Assembly: GCA_013368315.1 (NCBI GenBank)
Contig: JAACJM010000132.1
Span: forward strand, 124,001-188,000
DNA from: Tetrapyrgos nigripes
Lineage: Eukaryota; Basidiomycota; Agaricomycetes; Agaricales; Campanellaceae
Direction: 5' to 3'
DNA length: 64,000 nt
In this document: one piece after another, positions 41,426 to 51,994 of the stretch
How positions within the stretch are numbered: position 1 is the stretch's first letter
Layout of the letters: every line of letters starts with the position of its first letter
Made by a program: the position numbers and the translations under genes
The notes under the pieces: model-generated
Seen by the model: the letters and a program-made list of their open reading frames with translations, nothing else
The model's database searches: none
What the model was told of the DNA's origin: nothing

Positions 41426-42922
41426 ATGGACTATTCACCTGGATCCGACGTAATACCCGAAGCTCTGGATGCAAACATGGCGAATGAATCATTATTCACC
41501 CGAAACGATGGCGACCAAGGAGCCTTCAAGCCAGAGCGCGTGCAGGAGATATTGAAGCTGGTAAAAATTGGGAACGATTTGCCATCAGCGGAGCAACAGG
41601 AAGTGGAGGCTTTGATTGCGGAATTTGCAGATTGTTTCGCACTTGCTGTCAGCGAAGTGTGGCCGGTCAAAGGGGCAGTACATACACTGAACGTACCAGA
41701 AGGGGTAAAGATGCGCACCAAAGTGGGCCAAAAGCGTCTAACGCCACCACAAAGAGACTATTTACATGGAAAGCTAGACGAACTATTAGCTGCAGGCATC
41801 ATTGAACATGTAAAGCCCGACGACGTCAAGTGCGTGTCACCTACGAAACTAGCAAAGAAGGCCCACGAAAAAGGAGGATTGTCATTAGAGGAGCTACAAC
41901 ATCGTATTAACGACCAATGTGTAGCTGCCGGTCTACCATCCCACTTCAACGATCTACCCCCACGACCCGAACCTGACAAAACCCAAGCACCAAACGAAGG
42001 GCACACCAAATCGATGAAATGGAGAATCTGTCAAAATTTCACTGAAGTCAATAAATACACGGAGATTGCACCAATGCCGCAAGGAGACATCCGAACCAAG
42101 CAGCAGGCCTTAAGTGGTCACAGATATCTGTCATTCTTCGACTTCGCATCAGGCTTCTATGCCATTGAAGTAGCACCAGAGTCAAGGCCATACACTGCAT
42201 TTTACGTAGAAGGGAGGGGATACTTTTGGTATATCCGCATGCCCTTCAGTCTTACAGGAGCCCCGTCAACCTTCGCACACCTAACGGGCGAGAACTTGGG
42301 AGACCTATTATGGGACGGCATCGTAGAACTCTTTGTGGACGATGGGGGAGCAGCTGCGAACAACTTCGAAGAAATGATGGGGAAGTTGAGGCGGATCTTC
42401 GAACACGTTCGGGAAAGAGACCTATCCCTATCAGCAGCCAAATCTGAATTCCTCATGTCAGAAGGCATCTTTGCAGGGGCCAAAGTCAGTAGCGAAGGCG
42501 TCACAACAGACCTGGCAAAACTCACTGCAATAGTGGACTGGCCAGTACCAGAAGACGCACTACACCTATCCTCATTCCTTGGACTAACAGGCCATTTCCG
42601 AGACCTAGTCAAGGGGTATGCGAAGAAGGAAGGACCATTACGAGATTTGCTGAAGGAGGTTGAGGTACCCAAAGGATGTGGCAAGAGTGCCTGGAGAAAT
42701 GCAATGTCAGCATACAAGTTGAAGGACAGATGGAAAGACAAACACGCAGAGGCGTTCCTGACGTTAAAAGCAGCCCTGACGTCACAGCCAGTACTGAAAG
42801 CTCCACAGTGGGACGGGTCAGACTTCATCGTCACGTCGGAAAGGTGCAAAGAAGGGTTCGTGGCAGTGCTAGCACAGAGGATGAAAGTAAAGAGGCAAGA
42901 CGGCACAGTAACGGAGAAATGA
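41426..42922 (+). CDS. element E reverse transcriptase and start of RNase H
   Basis: A 498-codon frame. RT motifs are KWRICQNFTEVNKYT, YLSFFDFASGFYAIEVA, FWYIRMPFSLTGAPSTFAHL and ELFVDDGG, with the catalytic VDD. RNase H-type sequence begins at SDFIVTSERCKEGF, where the first Asp of RNase H is replaced by a T/S-rich run. The frame stops at TGA 42920-42922 although homology continues (FPIAFAFKRTS), so that TGA replaces a sense codon, most likely CGA. Confidence 0.85.
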   Translation: MDYSPGSDVIPEALDANMANESLFTRNDGDQGAFKPERVQEILKLVKIGNDLPSAEQQEVEALIAEFADCFALAVSEVWPVKGAVHTLNVPEGVKMRTKVGQKRLTPPQRDYLHGKLDELLAAGIIEHVKPDDVKCVSPTKLAKKAHEKGGLSLEELQHRINDQCVAAGLPSHFNDLPPRPEPDKTQAPNEGHTKSMKWRICQNFTEVNKYTEIAPMPQGDIRTKQQALSGHRYLSFFDFASGFYAIEVAPESRPYTAFYVEGRGYFWYIRMPFSLTGAPSTFAHLTGENLGDLLWDGIVELFVDDGGAAANNFEEMMGKLRRIFEHVRERDLSLSAAKSEFLMSEGIFAGAKVSSEGVTTDLAKLTAIVDWPVPEDALHLSSFLGLTGHFRDLVKGYAKKEGPLRDLLKEVEVPKGCGKSAWRNAMSAYKLKDRWKDKHAEAFLTLKAALTSQPVLKAPQWDGSDFIVTSERCKEGFVAVLAQRMKVKRQDGTVTEK

Positions 42923-43585
42923 TTCCCCATTGCATTCGCGTTTAAACGCACATCAATGTCGGAATGCTGCTATAAACCATTCCTACTTGAATTCGCAGCC
43001 CTCAAGTTCAGCTTGGACAAATTCTCAGATGTCATCTGGGGATTCCCGGTGGAGATCGAAATGGACTGTCAAGCTTTACGAGACGTCCTCAATAACAAGG
43101 ACCTCAACACTGCCCACACTTGATGGCGTGATGGTATCATGTCGTATTGCATTGCTGATGTAAGGCACATACCGGGAAGATTGAACATAGTAGCCGACGG
43201 GTTGAGTAGGAAGTGGGAAGGGAAACCAAGAGAAGAAGGAGACGGAAGCGAGTGGACAGTCTCGGAAGACTGGGAAGTGAGCAAGGGGATAGTGAACGAT
43301 GTGTGCCAAGTGCAAGAGCTGAGAAGCAAATATGAGGACATGAAGGAGAGGTTCAGGGAGGAACGAACGTTCGTGGAAGTAATTGAAGTGCTGGAAGGAC
43401 TACAGTTAGTGGGGTCATATGAGAGGAGGCAGAGGGCTAGGCACCGGGCAGAAGGATACATGATAGACGATGAGAGCAGAAAGTTATGGAGAGTGGGAAG
43501 TTCGAAGAGCATCAGGGCACAGACCAGGGTGGAATGCGTGTCGTGGAGAGAGGCGGTGACAATGGCAAAAGAAGAGCATGAATGA
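42923..43585 (+). pseudogene. element E RNase H and connection region
   Basis: The same frame continues past the TGA: FPIAFAFKRTSMSECCYKPFL, then AALKFSLDKFSD and VEIEMDCQALRDVL. A further TGA at 43121-43123 interrupts AHT-stop-WRDGIMSYCIADVRHIPGR, and another at 43583-43585 interrupts EEHE-stop-GGHFRRD inside the integrase zinc region. Both suit CGA (Arg). Confidence 0.8.
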
Positions 43586-43606
43586 GGAGGACACTTCAGG
43601 AGAGAC

Positions 43607-44707
43607 TTGGTCAAGATTGCATTACTTGACAAAATCTGGTGCCCGGGACTCGATAAAGCAATTGTGGAAGGGATCAAAGGATGCGGACGATGCGCAAATT
43701 TCGGAGCGTCTCACCTAAATTCTCTATTGGAACCAATAACACGACGACACCCATTAGAATTGCTGGCAGGGGATTATCTATCGATGTCGAAGGGAAAGGG
43801 AGGCTGGAACCAGCTGGGAGTGTACATAGACGGGTTCTCGCAACACGTCTGGGTATACAAGTTTAAGAAGAAGGGCTCGGCAAAGACGACATTGGAAAGC
43901 TTGGGAGAGATCTGCCGACTATACACGAAGCCTGACACGTTCATGTCAGATAACGGGTCGCACTTCAAAAACCAAGAGGTAGCAGAATTCTGCGCAAAAC
44001 ACAGTATCAAACAAAGGTTCACCCCAGCGTACTCTGCATGGGTTAATGGTCTAGTAGAGGGTACTAACAAACTCCTCCTACACGTTCTGAAGCACCTAGC
44101 AGCCCCAGACCTCAACGAAAACTCCAAGCAGTTCAAAAACATGTCCTGGGAATCACTACCAGAACGTTGGCCGGAATACCTGAACGAAGCCGTCGAAATA
44201 CTCAACAACAGAACACTACCAGCTTTAAGCTACTCCCTGAAGGAACTACTACTTGGCATTGCCATAAATACACCAACCACCCCCTTCGAAATAGCAATGA
44301 CAGCGGTAACCACAAACGACGTTACAATCAACGCAGCTTATGTCGAACAACAACAGGCTGATGGGTATGAAAACACAGTATGCCATGCAATCAAAAGGAA
44401 GTTGATATTTGACAGGATGGTAAAAAAGCAGACGAAAAAAGAAGTGGTGTTCAAAGTAGGAGACATGGTACAAATCAAAAGAGGGGACCTATTCAACACA
44501 TTCAAGACCGAACGTCAACTGGCACTGATGTGGTCAAAACCACACAGGGTAGTGGGAAGGAACGTGAACTCATATAGAGTGGAGACAATGAGCGAAGAAA
44601 AAGTCAAAGGAGAGATACATGTCAGGAGACTAAGACTGTATGTAAAAGTGGTGGACGAAGAGGAAGATCTAGAGAGTAGAGGACAAAGGAACTATGGCAG
44701 GCGATGA
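43607..44707 (+). CDS. element E integrase
   Basis: The frame holds the second half of the HHCC zinc domain (GCGRCANFG) and a full D,D(35)E core: LLAGDYLSM, FMSDNGSHFKN and AYSAWVNGLVEGTNKLLL. The C-terminal barrel follows (FKVGDMVQIKRGDLF, YRVETMSEEKVKGEIHVRRL). No chromodomain. The stop is 31 bp before the 3' LTR, leaving room for the purine tract GGTGGGGG at 44727-44734. Confidence 0.88.
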   Translation: MVKIALLDKIWCPGLDKAIVEGIKGCGRCANFGASHLNSLLEPITRRHPLELLAGDYLSMSKGKGGWNQLGVYIDGFSQHVWVYKFKKKGSAKTTLESLGEICRLYTKPDTFMSDNGSHFKNQEVAEFCAKHSIKQRFTPAYSAWVNGLVEGTNKLLLHVLKHLAAPDLNENSKQFKNMSWESLPERWPEYLNEAVEILNNRTLPALSYSLKELLLGIAINTPTTPFEIAMTAVTTNDVTINAAYVEQQQADGYENTVCHAIKRKLIFDRMVKKQTKKEVVFKVGDMVQIKRGDLFNTFKTERQLALMWSKPHRVVGRNVNSYRVETMSEEKVKGEIHVRRLRLYVKVVDEEEDLESRGQRNYGRR

Positions 44708-44738
44708 GGACGTCGCCATTGTTTTTGGTGGGGGCACA

Positions 44739-44869
44739 TGGAGTAGAGCATTCTGTGAGGTCTAAGCGATGTTTGTACATGTTTGGTAGTAGCTTTAGGG
44801 TGGCCAGGCCTTGTAGCGGCAGTCAACAAGAAATCATCATCATAGTGATCCTCACATCTAGCATCTTCA
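44739..44869 (+). repeat. 3' LTR of element E
   Basis: Same length as the 5' LTR. It differs at GAGC/GGGC and CCTTG/CCTCG. Confidence 0.92.
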
Positions 44870-45127
44870 CCAGTCATCCCAAGTAATGTATGAAAATAAT
44901 TCAGGTATCATTGGATTCAGATTGTTCATAGGTGTTTCATTCCCTGTCCAAAAGATCATCTCACAATATCCCTCCCTTTTCTGGCAGTACTGAGCCGTTA
45001 AAGCCACTTCATGACTTTGTAAACTCTCAATGTTACGCCTACACCATCAACGGAGAGCGCAATCGGGACAAAATCCGAAATAATGGAAATTAAGGTAGAG
45101 AGTGTGTGAACATGTGTGAAGGGGTAG

Positions 45128-45280
45128 TGTAATAGTCAACTCCTCCTCTTCTCACTCTCCTTACTCAGATACTCCACTATCCTCTGTGCACTAGACACTC
45201 CTACACTCCTTAGTCTTTCCCTGTTTCTCTGCCTGTTTAACTTCTCCTTTATTGTCATAGTATAAGTACTTGTACATTTC
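45128..45280 (+). repeat. truncated 5' LTR of element D
   Basis: It matches the 3' LTR up to GTACATTTC and then jumps to gag-like sequence (ATAGCAAACTTCAGCC). Confidence 0.88.
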
Positions 45281-45410
45281 ATAGCAAACTTCAGCCACAT
45301 CATCCACACAGCCACCTGTCAATCAACCTTCTTCTTCTTCCACGTCGAATTCTACAGCGACTGCATCGGATCCATCTTCCTCCACATCTACCACCACGAC
45401 CACTACTATC

Positions 45411-46283
45411 TTGACTCTTAAACCGCCTTCTTTCACTCAACCGGAAAAGTTCAAGGGCAAATTGTTGGATGTCGAGTATTTCATTAGAGAGGTGACAGAT
45501 GCTATTGAGTTGTTGGGTCCTTCGCTTCCGACAGAGAGGTCGAAATGTCTATGGATGACAACGTTGTTGGGTGATGGGTCTCCTAAAAAATGGTATTTTT
45601 CAGTTTCAACTGGAGAGCCTACACTACTTAATTCTTTTTCGGCATTCGTTGAGCGTTTCAAAGACCATTTCGGTGACAGCAACCTGGAGTACAACGCTGA
45701 GCTCAAACTCAAAAAGCTCAAGCAAACCGGTTCAGCTGCCGCTTACGCATCTCGCTTTTTGGAACTTGTCGTTCACGTTGATTGGAGCGAAAGTACCAAG
45801 ATTAACCAGTTCTACACTAATTTCAAAACTGCCACCAAAGATCAAATCAGTCAAACCAAACGCGACGACCATCCGAAGACCTTCCTTGACTTCAAAAAAT
45901 GGGTCATCGACATCGACAACCGAGTGCACGAACGTGAAGAAGAACGAAAAGAAGAAACTTCCAAATCTTCTTCTCCTCCCTCCTCCTCTAAAAACAACAA
46001 ACCTTCGAATTCTCCCACTACTTCCTCTACCTCGCACAACTCTTTGTCAAGCTCTAGCCTTCCTCCTGGTGAGCCTATGCAAGTAGATGCCACCAAGACA
46101 GGTAAACCGCATCCAAAGCTTACGGATGAAGAAAAGAAACGTAGGAAGGATCTAGGTTTATGTGGGTACTGCGGAAAATGCGGTAAGGATATCAACACTT
46201 GTCTGAACCGTCCGTTGTGGGTTGTTAAACGCATGGAGGCTGTCAAAGCTGCCAAAGCTTCTTCCCCTTCAGGAAAAGCTTAA
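45411..46283 (+). pseudogene. element D Gag, N-terminus deleted
   Basis: The frame is open to TAA 46281-46283. FTQPEKFKGKLLDVEYF, FGDSNLEYNAELKLKKLKQTG and VVHVDWSESTKINQFYTN match elements C and F. The terminal cysteine motif CGYCGKCGKDINTC has Lys at the usual His position, as in element C. There is no natural start codon here because the 5' part is gone; element F shows the missing N-terminus. Confidence 0.85.
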
Positions 46284-46309
46284 CCAGTAACTCTACTCGT
46301 ACTCCAGAG

Positions 46310-47973
46310 TTGCCGGTTGGTGCAGAAGTACACCATCGCTCTCCCTCGCAATTGGGACCAGCGACCAAGTTCGAAAGAACTACGGACAGCTCATGGTGTC
46401 CTATCACTACATATGCTCCTACTTTTATATTTTCTACTTCTGCTTTCTCTTCAAATCATTTCATTATTGCAGTTTGTCTTCATTTTCCTGATCGTGAACC
46501 CATTCGCACTCATGCTTTAGTCGATTTGGGTGCCACTGTTTCTTGTATCTCTGATTCTTTTTCTTCTTGGCACTCTCTTCCCCGACGTCTCAAGGACGTT
46601 CCTATACCTATCATGGCGGTTGATAACTGTCCTATCGCTTCCGGTCTCATCACCAGGAAGTTATTTCTGGGATTCGGGTTGGATCTCACAACGAGGTTCT
46701 TCCTTTTGCAGTTGTTTCAGTCTCTTTTCCAGTTATTCTTGGTCTTGATTGGCTTCATCGCCATAACCCCGATATTGATTGGCATTTGAATTCTCTTTCC
46801 TTAAATTGCTGTAATTTGACCCCAGTTTCTCCTTCAAAAGTCTATGCGAAAGGCTTTGGTCTCTCACATGGCCAGACTATCAACACTACCAGCATCGGAC
46901 TAGGCTTTGGTCTACTCTCTTCGCTCATTCTCTCTCCTCTTCGTGCCTCTATTTCTCCTTCTGTTACTCCTTCTGTTTCTACTTTAGATTGTACTACCAT
47001 TTCGGATTTGGATTCTACTTCTATTTCGAAATCTTCTCCTTCTTACTCTTTTCTTTCCACGTTTGTACACCATAACGGCTTCGGAAATTCTACTTCTATT
47101 AAATACACTACTCCAACGCAAGCGTCGTTTAGCATTCCCAACAACCCAGATGTCAAGATACTAAATTCACGTTGTTTCTTTCAACAATCCAAGGGTTACC
47201 GAGTTGCGTATCTGCGATTCTTCGACTCTTCATCCCCTCACTTCATCAATTCCTTCACTCCTCCTACTGTCCCCGAATCTACACCTCCCCATCCTGAACC
47301 TCCTCCCCCTCCTATTGGCCACAATCCTCTCACCAACCCAGACAAAGACTTCTCATCATACGTGCCGCCGCACTACCGTTCCTATCTCGACTCCGTATTC
47401 AAAGTTTCCAATTTTGATCATCTTCCAGAACACCGTCCTAACGACATCGAAATCGAACTCGAGGAAGGAAAGATACCACCATTTGCACACATGTATCGTC
47501 TCACTGAGCAGGAAAGGCAGGCAACTGCCGAGTACGTTCACAACAACTTACATCTTGGTCATATCCGCTCATCATCTTCCCCTGCCGGTGCCCCCATCCT
47601 GTTCATTCGGAAAAAGACTGGAGAAATCCGTCTTTGTGTCGACTACTGTGGGCTAAACGCCATCACAAAGAAAAACCGATATCCATTACCACTGGTTGAT
47701 GATCTCATTGACCGTGTGCGTGGCTGTACTGTCTTCTCCATCATCGATCTCAAATCTGCCTACGCTCATCTTTGTGTTCGCGAAGGTGATGAATGGAAAA
47801 CAGCTTTTCGCACTCATCTCGGTTTATTCGAACATCTCATAGTTCCCTACGGTCTCTCGAACGTTCCTGCTGCCTGGCAATCATTCATACAGGAGGTTCT
47901 CTCTGATTTCATCGACGTCTGCTGTGTCATCTATCTCGACGATATTCTGGTGTTCCCAACGTACCTTTCTTGA
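46310..47973 (+). pseudogene. element D protease and RT
   Basis: The protease site reads ALVDLGATVSC, so the expected Ser/Thr after Asp is Leu (TTG, one C-to-T from TCG). The frame shifts near 46715 and continues (PVILGLDWLHRHNPDIDW) into RT: EIRLCVDYCGLNAITKKNRYPL, FSIIDLKSAYAHL and VIYLDDILVF. Right after this active site the sequence jumps to the post-integrase region. Confidence 0.88.
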
Positions 47974-48513
47974 CTCTACCCCGTGTTCCACGTCTCGCTT
48001 CTTGAACCTTATCATGACCCGTCCGAATTCCATCTTCCATCAGACCCTGTACCCATCACTCTTCCTGACGACTCTCCCATAATTCATTCCATTCACGACG
48101 TTCGCAAGATCAGTCAACGCTACGACTATCTCTGTCGATTCAAGGACGCCTCAGAAGACGACGACACATGGATGCCTCTCACCGACATCTCCTCACAGTA
48201 CAACCACCTCATCGAAAGGTTCCATCGCACTCATTCACGCGCACCACGACCTCACGATTTCACTATCACAAAATCATTTAACACCGAACACATCATTAAC
48301 GACTCTACGACTTCAGACGACTCCTCCTCTTCTTCCACCTCAGCTGGTCCCTCCATTCCTTCCAATCCTATTCCTCACTTCGTTCCACGCCCACCTACCC
48401 CAGTCAACAAAACCATCAGTCCCAAAACGAAATACACTCCGCCCGTTCACGCTGTCACTCGCTCGGGTAGAAAGATTACTCCACCGGAGAAATTAGATCC
48501 TATCATTAAGTAG
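47974..48513 (+). pseudogene. element D pol C-terminus, fused to RT by deletion
   Basis: YPVFHVSLLEPYHDPSEFH is the segment that normally follows integrase. A chromodomain-like stretch (SIHDVRKISQRYDYLCRFKDA, DDTWMPLTDI) and a Ser-rich tail follow to TAG 48511-48513. About 2 kb of RNase H and integrase is missing between LVFP and this point. Confidence 0.85.
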
Positions 48514-48666
48514 TTTTTCTTTTCCCGGTAGTGGCAACTTTTCCTGCGACTTCGGTTTTTCCCACTGGGTTTTCCGGGCCAGGTTTTTAATGTCTCCCTA
48601 CTGCGGCCCTTAATAGTATTTAGTTACAATTTTTTCTCATTGATCTTTAGCTAAAAGAGGGGATAA

Positions 48667-49643
48667 TGTAATAGTCAACTCCTCCTCTTCTCACTCTCCT
48701 TACTCAGATACTCCACTATCCTCTGTGCACTAGACACTCCAAGGGTGGTCAGAAATTTTATTTTCTTACACAACGTCGAAAAAAATTTTAAGGACCCCTC
48801 TGGGTCAACCGACCATCACCTCCTACCATATATAGTAATTACTAACCATATTTGGATTTTACCTAAGCCAACGCTGTAGGTATCCAAACAGGGTATTTGT
48901 CTTTTTGGTCGCTTTCTTTGTTCTGCGAGTTTTTTTGCACTTGTCGCTATTGATATGTACTTGAGACAGGAAGCCAATCCCAGCGTTCCCAAGACTGACA
49001 TTGTCGTCGCATTTGGGACATCTGGCTCGCCTATTGACTATAGGAATCTGTATCCAGTCGTTGTCAATGCCATCCCAGGTACAGCCAACTAGAATACTTT
49101 GCTCACTTGTGTAAGGTCTGGTAGCTCTTCATCAGAGTCTATCATCCTTTGCTGCTGTAGGGAAGCTCGAGGTTGCTCAAAGTCGCTCGATGCGCAGCCG
49201 GCGCGCAAAAAAAAATCTGACCAATAGGAATGAAGCACTGCATCATTTTGGTGCGTCGGTCCTACATTGATCCTACGACTGCACCTCTACTTGTCTTATA
49301 TGTTGCTTTTATCACTTTCTCACATCTTGATACTCTCAAATACTGAAGTATGTACATTCTGGGTTGGTTTTACTGAAAAAAATCTTTGTGGTCCAAAATT
49401 TTTTAGTGGCCTTCGTGAGTCGACCGACCACCGTCGGAGTGTGCCGGTCCGCAATTCCGGACACCCCTTGAGACACTCCTACACTCCTTAGTCTTTCCCT
49501 GTTTCTCTCCCTGTTTAACTTCTCCTTTATTGTCATAGTATAAGTACTTGTACATTTCGTAATAGTTAGGCAGTCTAATCAACTATTATTTCTCTTCTAA
49601 GTTGTCCATCTAAGTCTTACTAGGGTTGGCCAGCACCCTTACA
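48667..49643 (+). repeat. 3' LTR of element D, interrupted
   Basis: An LTR of about 238 bp is split by a 730-bp insertion. It starts TGTAATAG after the purine tract AAAAGAGGGGATAA and ends CACCCTTACA. Downstream of TATAAG it has AGTCTAATCAAC, equivalent to the self-priming site in element F. Confidence 0.85.
48741..49470. mobile_element. non-autonomous DNA transposon in D's 3' LTR
   Basis: AGACACTCC occurs on both sides (48732-48740 and 49471-49479). The ends are inverted and imperfect: AAGGGTGGTCAGAAATT on the left and the complement of AAGGGGTGTCCGGAATT on the right. The 8-10 bp duplication and short ends fit hAT- or Mutator-like elements. No transposase frame is present. Subterminal direct repeats containing TC.ACCGACCA lie near 48800 and 49420. 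Confidence 0.7.
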
Positions 49644-49747
49644 AGTAGTATATAATTAAGGGTACGCATACGAGTGCAGGGAAGGAGAGGGAGGGACTGG
49701 GGAATGGCTTGGACAGAGTTGGAAGGTTAAGGTATGGGTACAGGTAG

Positions 49748-51455
49748 ATGGGTATACGCACAGGCTACGGCTCAATTGCCAACGTTCTGTACTTGTACCT
49801 GCCAGTCGCCAACAAGCGCCGGTTCACAGGCACATCGCCAACACATCGCCCCTCCGCTATCCTTCTCAACTTCCTCCCCCTCCCCATCAAACACCACCCT
49901 ATGTTCCTCCGCTCTCGGACCACTTGTATAACCCACCAGCGTTACCCTTCCGTCTACTTTCACTACTGCGGGCGTGGTCGTTGAGTGTGAGTCGTGACCA
50001 TGACATCACACTAGGACGCGTCTTTTTGAACCAATTCACTCAAGCCTCACTCCTCCTGGTTCCACCGTATCAACCTTCCCTCCTCTCACTCTTCAATCAG
50101 GTTATCCAATCCTTCTCGGCACCTTTTACTCTTCTTCCCTTACCACATTCCGTTCCTTTCTCACTTCCAACAAAACACCGCCGTCATCCAAACTCTCCGC
50201 TCCTACCACGTCCACTTGACGACCATTCACCACCATGTACGGTTCCGATACCCTCAGAAGCCCAAAACATGGTCTAACACGAGTGGCCGCTGCCTCGTCA
50301 CCAACACCTCTCCACCAAGGCATACAAACCTGAGCGACTTCTATGCTAAACAGGACAAGACTGCGTACGTTTCCAAGGTTCAAGACTCAAGAGTGCCAGG
50401 AATGTGCTGGAGAAGACCGTCTGGCGATGGGCTGGCTCGTTTGGATTGTTCATAGGATTTGCGGTGGTAGTGGTATTCCTATCTGGTGCGTACGTTACTC
50501 TTTCCACAGCTACACTGGCTTACGCTGGAGGTATTGTAGGCGCCGGTATCTGTCCTCCCTTCTCGTTTTGGCGACATCAGTTAAACTTCAAAGTCCTCAG
50601 CCCCAATCCCCGTTCCTCGTCAACTCAACCATTAGAGATACTCTTAGCCCGTTTACCATGATCATACACGACGCAAAAGAGCATTCTAACACCCCCCAGC
50701 CTAGTCTCCAGGCCCATTTTAGAACATACGGACGTCGCCGGTTCATCAAACTCCAAAACCCAAGGCGTACGGCGTACGACATAGAGCGATTTCTAAGCCT
50801 AATTGGACGCTTCTGGATTCTCTACTGGAGTTTCCTGGGCTTAGGACTGCGTTGGTGGACAGTGCTTGGCGATGGGATGGATGTATGGTACGCTCTCTTC
50901 TTAGTGTACCTCCGGGGTTTTCTCGTGGGCTTTGTAGAGGAGGTATTCTTTCTCGGTGCGTATGATGCTTCCTCTACATGCTGCTCTCACTGACCCTGAA
51001 GTAATGTAGCTGTCATCTCTCTTTTTCTTCGTCTCCATCCACGTCAACCTCACGAACTTTCAACTTCTTCCTAACCAATATCACCTCGTCAGTACGCAGC
51101 CGTTTGGGACGCTCCTGGTCTCCTTCACAACGTCATCTACGGTCAAGAATACGATTCTGATGCCGACATGCGAAAACCCAGTCTAGGACGTGTGGGAGCT
51201 ACATACGAAGCACGGCGGCTTCTAGGCGAAATGGGACGATTCTGGATACGTCACCGAGGTTTTGTGGTGCTGGAAATGCCTGGGTGGACACGGGTTGGCA
51301 ATAGAATGGTTCGTTATGGTGGCATGGCTTTTCCAGAATCTTTGCTTGTGTCTGTGGTAGCAGTATTGCGGTCTAATATCTATGATAGAATCTTCAGAAG
51401 CTACGCTCACCAATACTGGAGTCTTGTAGGCATCAGTCTTCTCTCATTTCGTTGA
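49748..51455 (+). pseudogene. membrane-protein-like locus, copy 2
   Basis: Same segments as 28190-29896. Here AKQDKTAYVSKVQDSR is open where copy 1 has a stop, and the frame 50343-50993 (216 codons) is longer than in copy 1. The hydrophobic stretches GLFIGFAVVVVFLSGAYV and FWILYWSFLGLGLRWW are in different frames, so the gene is either intricately spliced or broken. Not recognised. Confidence 0.35.
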
Positions 51456-51994
51456 AACGACATCGAGTGCCCTCAACTCTTCACTGGACAATGCCTCTCG
51501 TGCCTGTCACGTACGCTGCAGTTTTGCACGGTCTTGGTCTGTTTCGCTGGATAATACTTGACTGCCATTTCGATTACGGCGTTCTCAGAGTTCCCCCAAA
51601 CTCGGTCTGGGAAGCATGAAAGCTGCCAACTCACCCAAACCTCAAATGTAAGACATACCCTGCAATGTTGTTTTGGGACGGATTGGGACGGTACGCTCTT
51701 GGCGGATCACAACTCTGAGATGTCTTGTTCCACTGTTCTCGCTCTTCCGATTCAACGGTAAGTTTGTCCTTGCACTGTGCTGCAAAACTTCTCAACTTCT
51801 CAAGTCAAACTTCTCCCGTTAATAGATCATGCGCTGTAACTCGTATATGTAGCTCATTCATTCGGTCCCCGTTTCAGTACCTCATGGGAGACTTCACTGT
51901 CGTATGTCAAATATGGCTGCAATGGGATGATCAGACTTTATCACTGGCGCTGCAAGTCAGCTGCAGACGTATAAGACTTTACCCGTGCGAGGCG

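Larger units (their letters stand above)
38645..44869 (+). mobile_element. gypsy element E, complete with 131-bp LTRs
   Basis: 131-bp LTRs (TGGAGTAG...CATCTTCA) lie at 38645-38775 and 44739-44869, flanked by CCAG at 38641-38644 and 44870-44873. The empty site in the other duplication copy (ACTACCAGTCATCC) confirms the insertion. The LTRs differ visibly at two positions, one a CpG change. Internal order is gag, protease, RT, RNase H, integrase, which is Ty3/gypsy. There are four TGA stops and one frameshift. Confidence 0.93.
45128..49643 (+). mobile_element. gypsy element D, internally deleted
   Basis: The ends are TGTAATAG and CCTTACA with (A/G)GTAG duplications at 45123-45127 and 49644-49648. 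Copy 1 of the segmental duplication has the empty site. The 5' LTR is cut after 153 bp and joined straight to gag, removing the rest of the LTR, the primer site and the Gag N-terminus. A second deletion removes RNase H and integrase. A DNA transposon sits in the 3' LTR. The element cannot move by itself. Confidence 0.9.

Noticed and set aside
42202..42951. 249-codon minus-strand frame
   Set aside because: Antisense to element E RT, which has clear catalytic motifs on the other strand.
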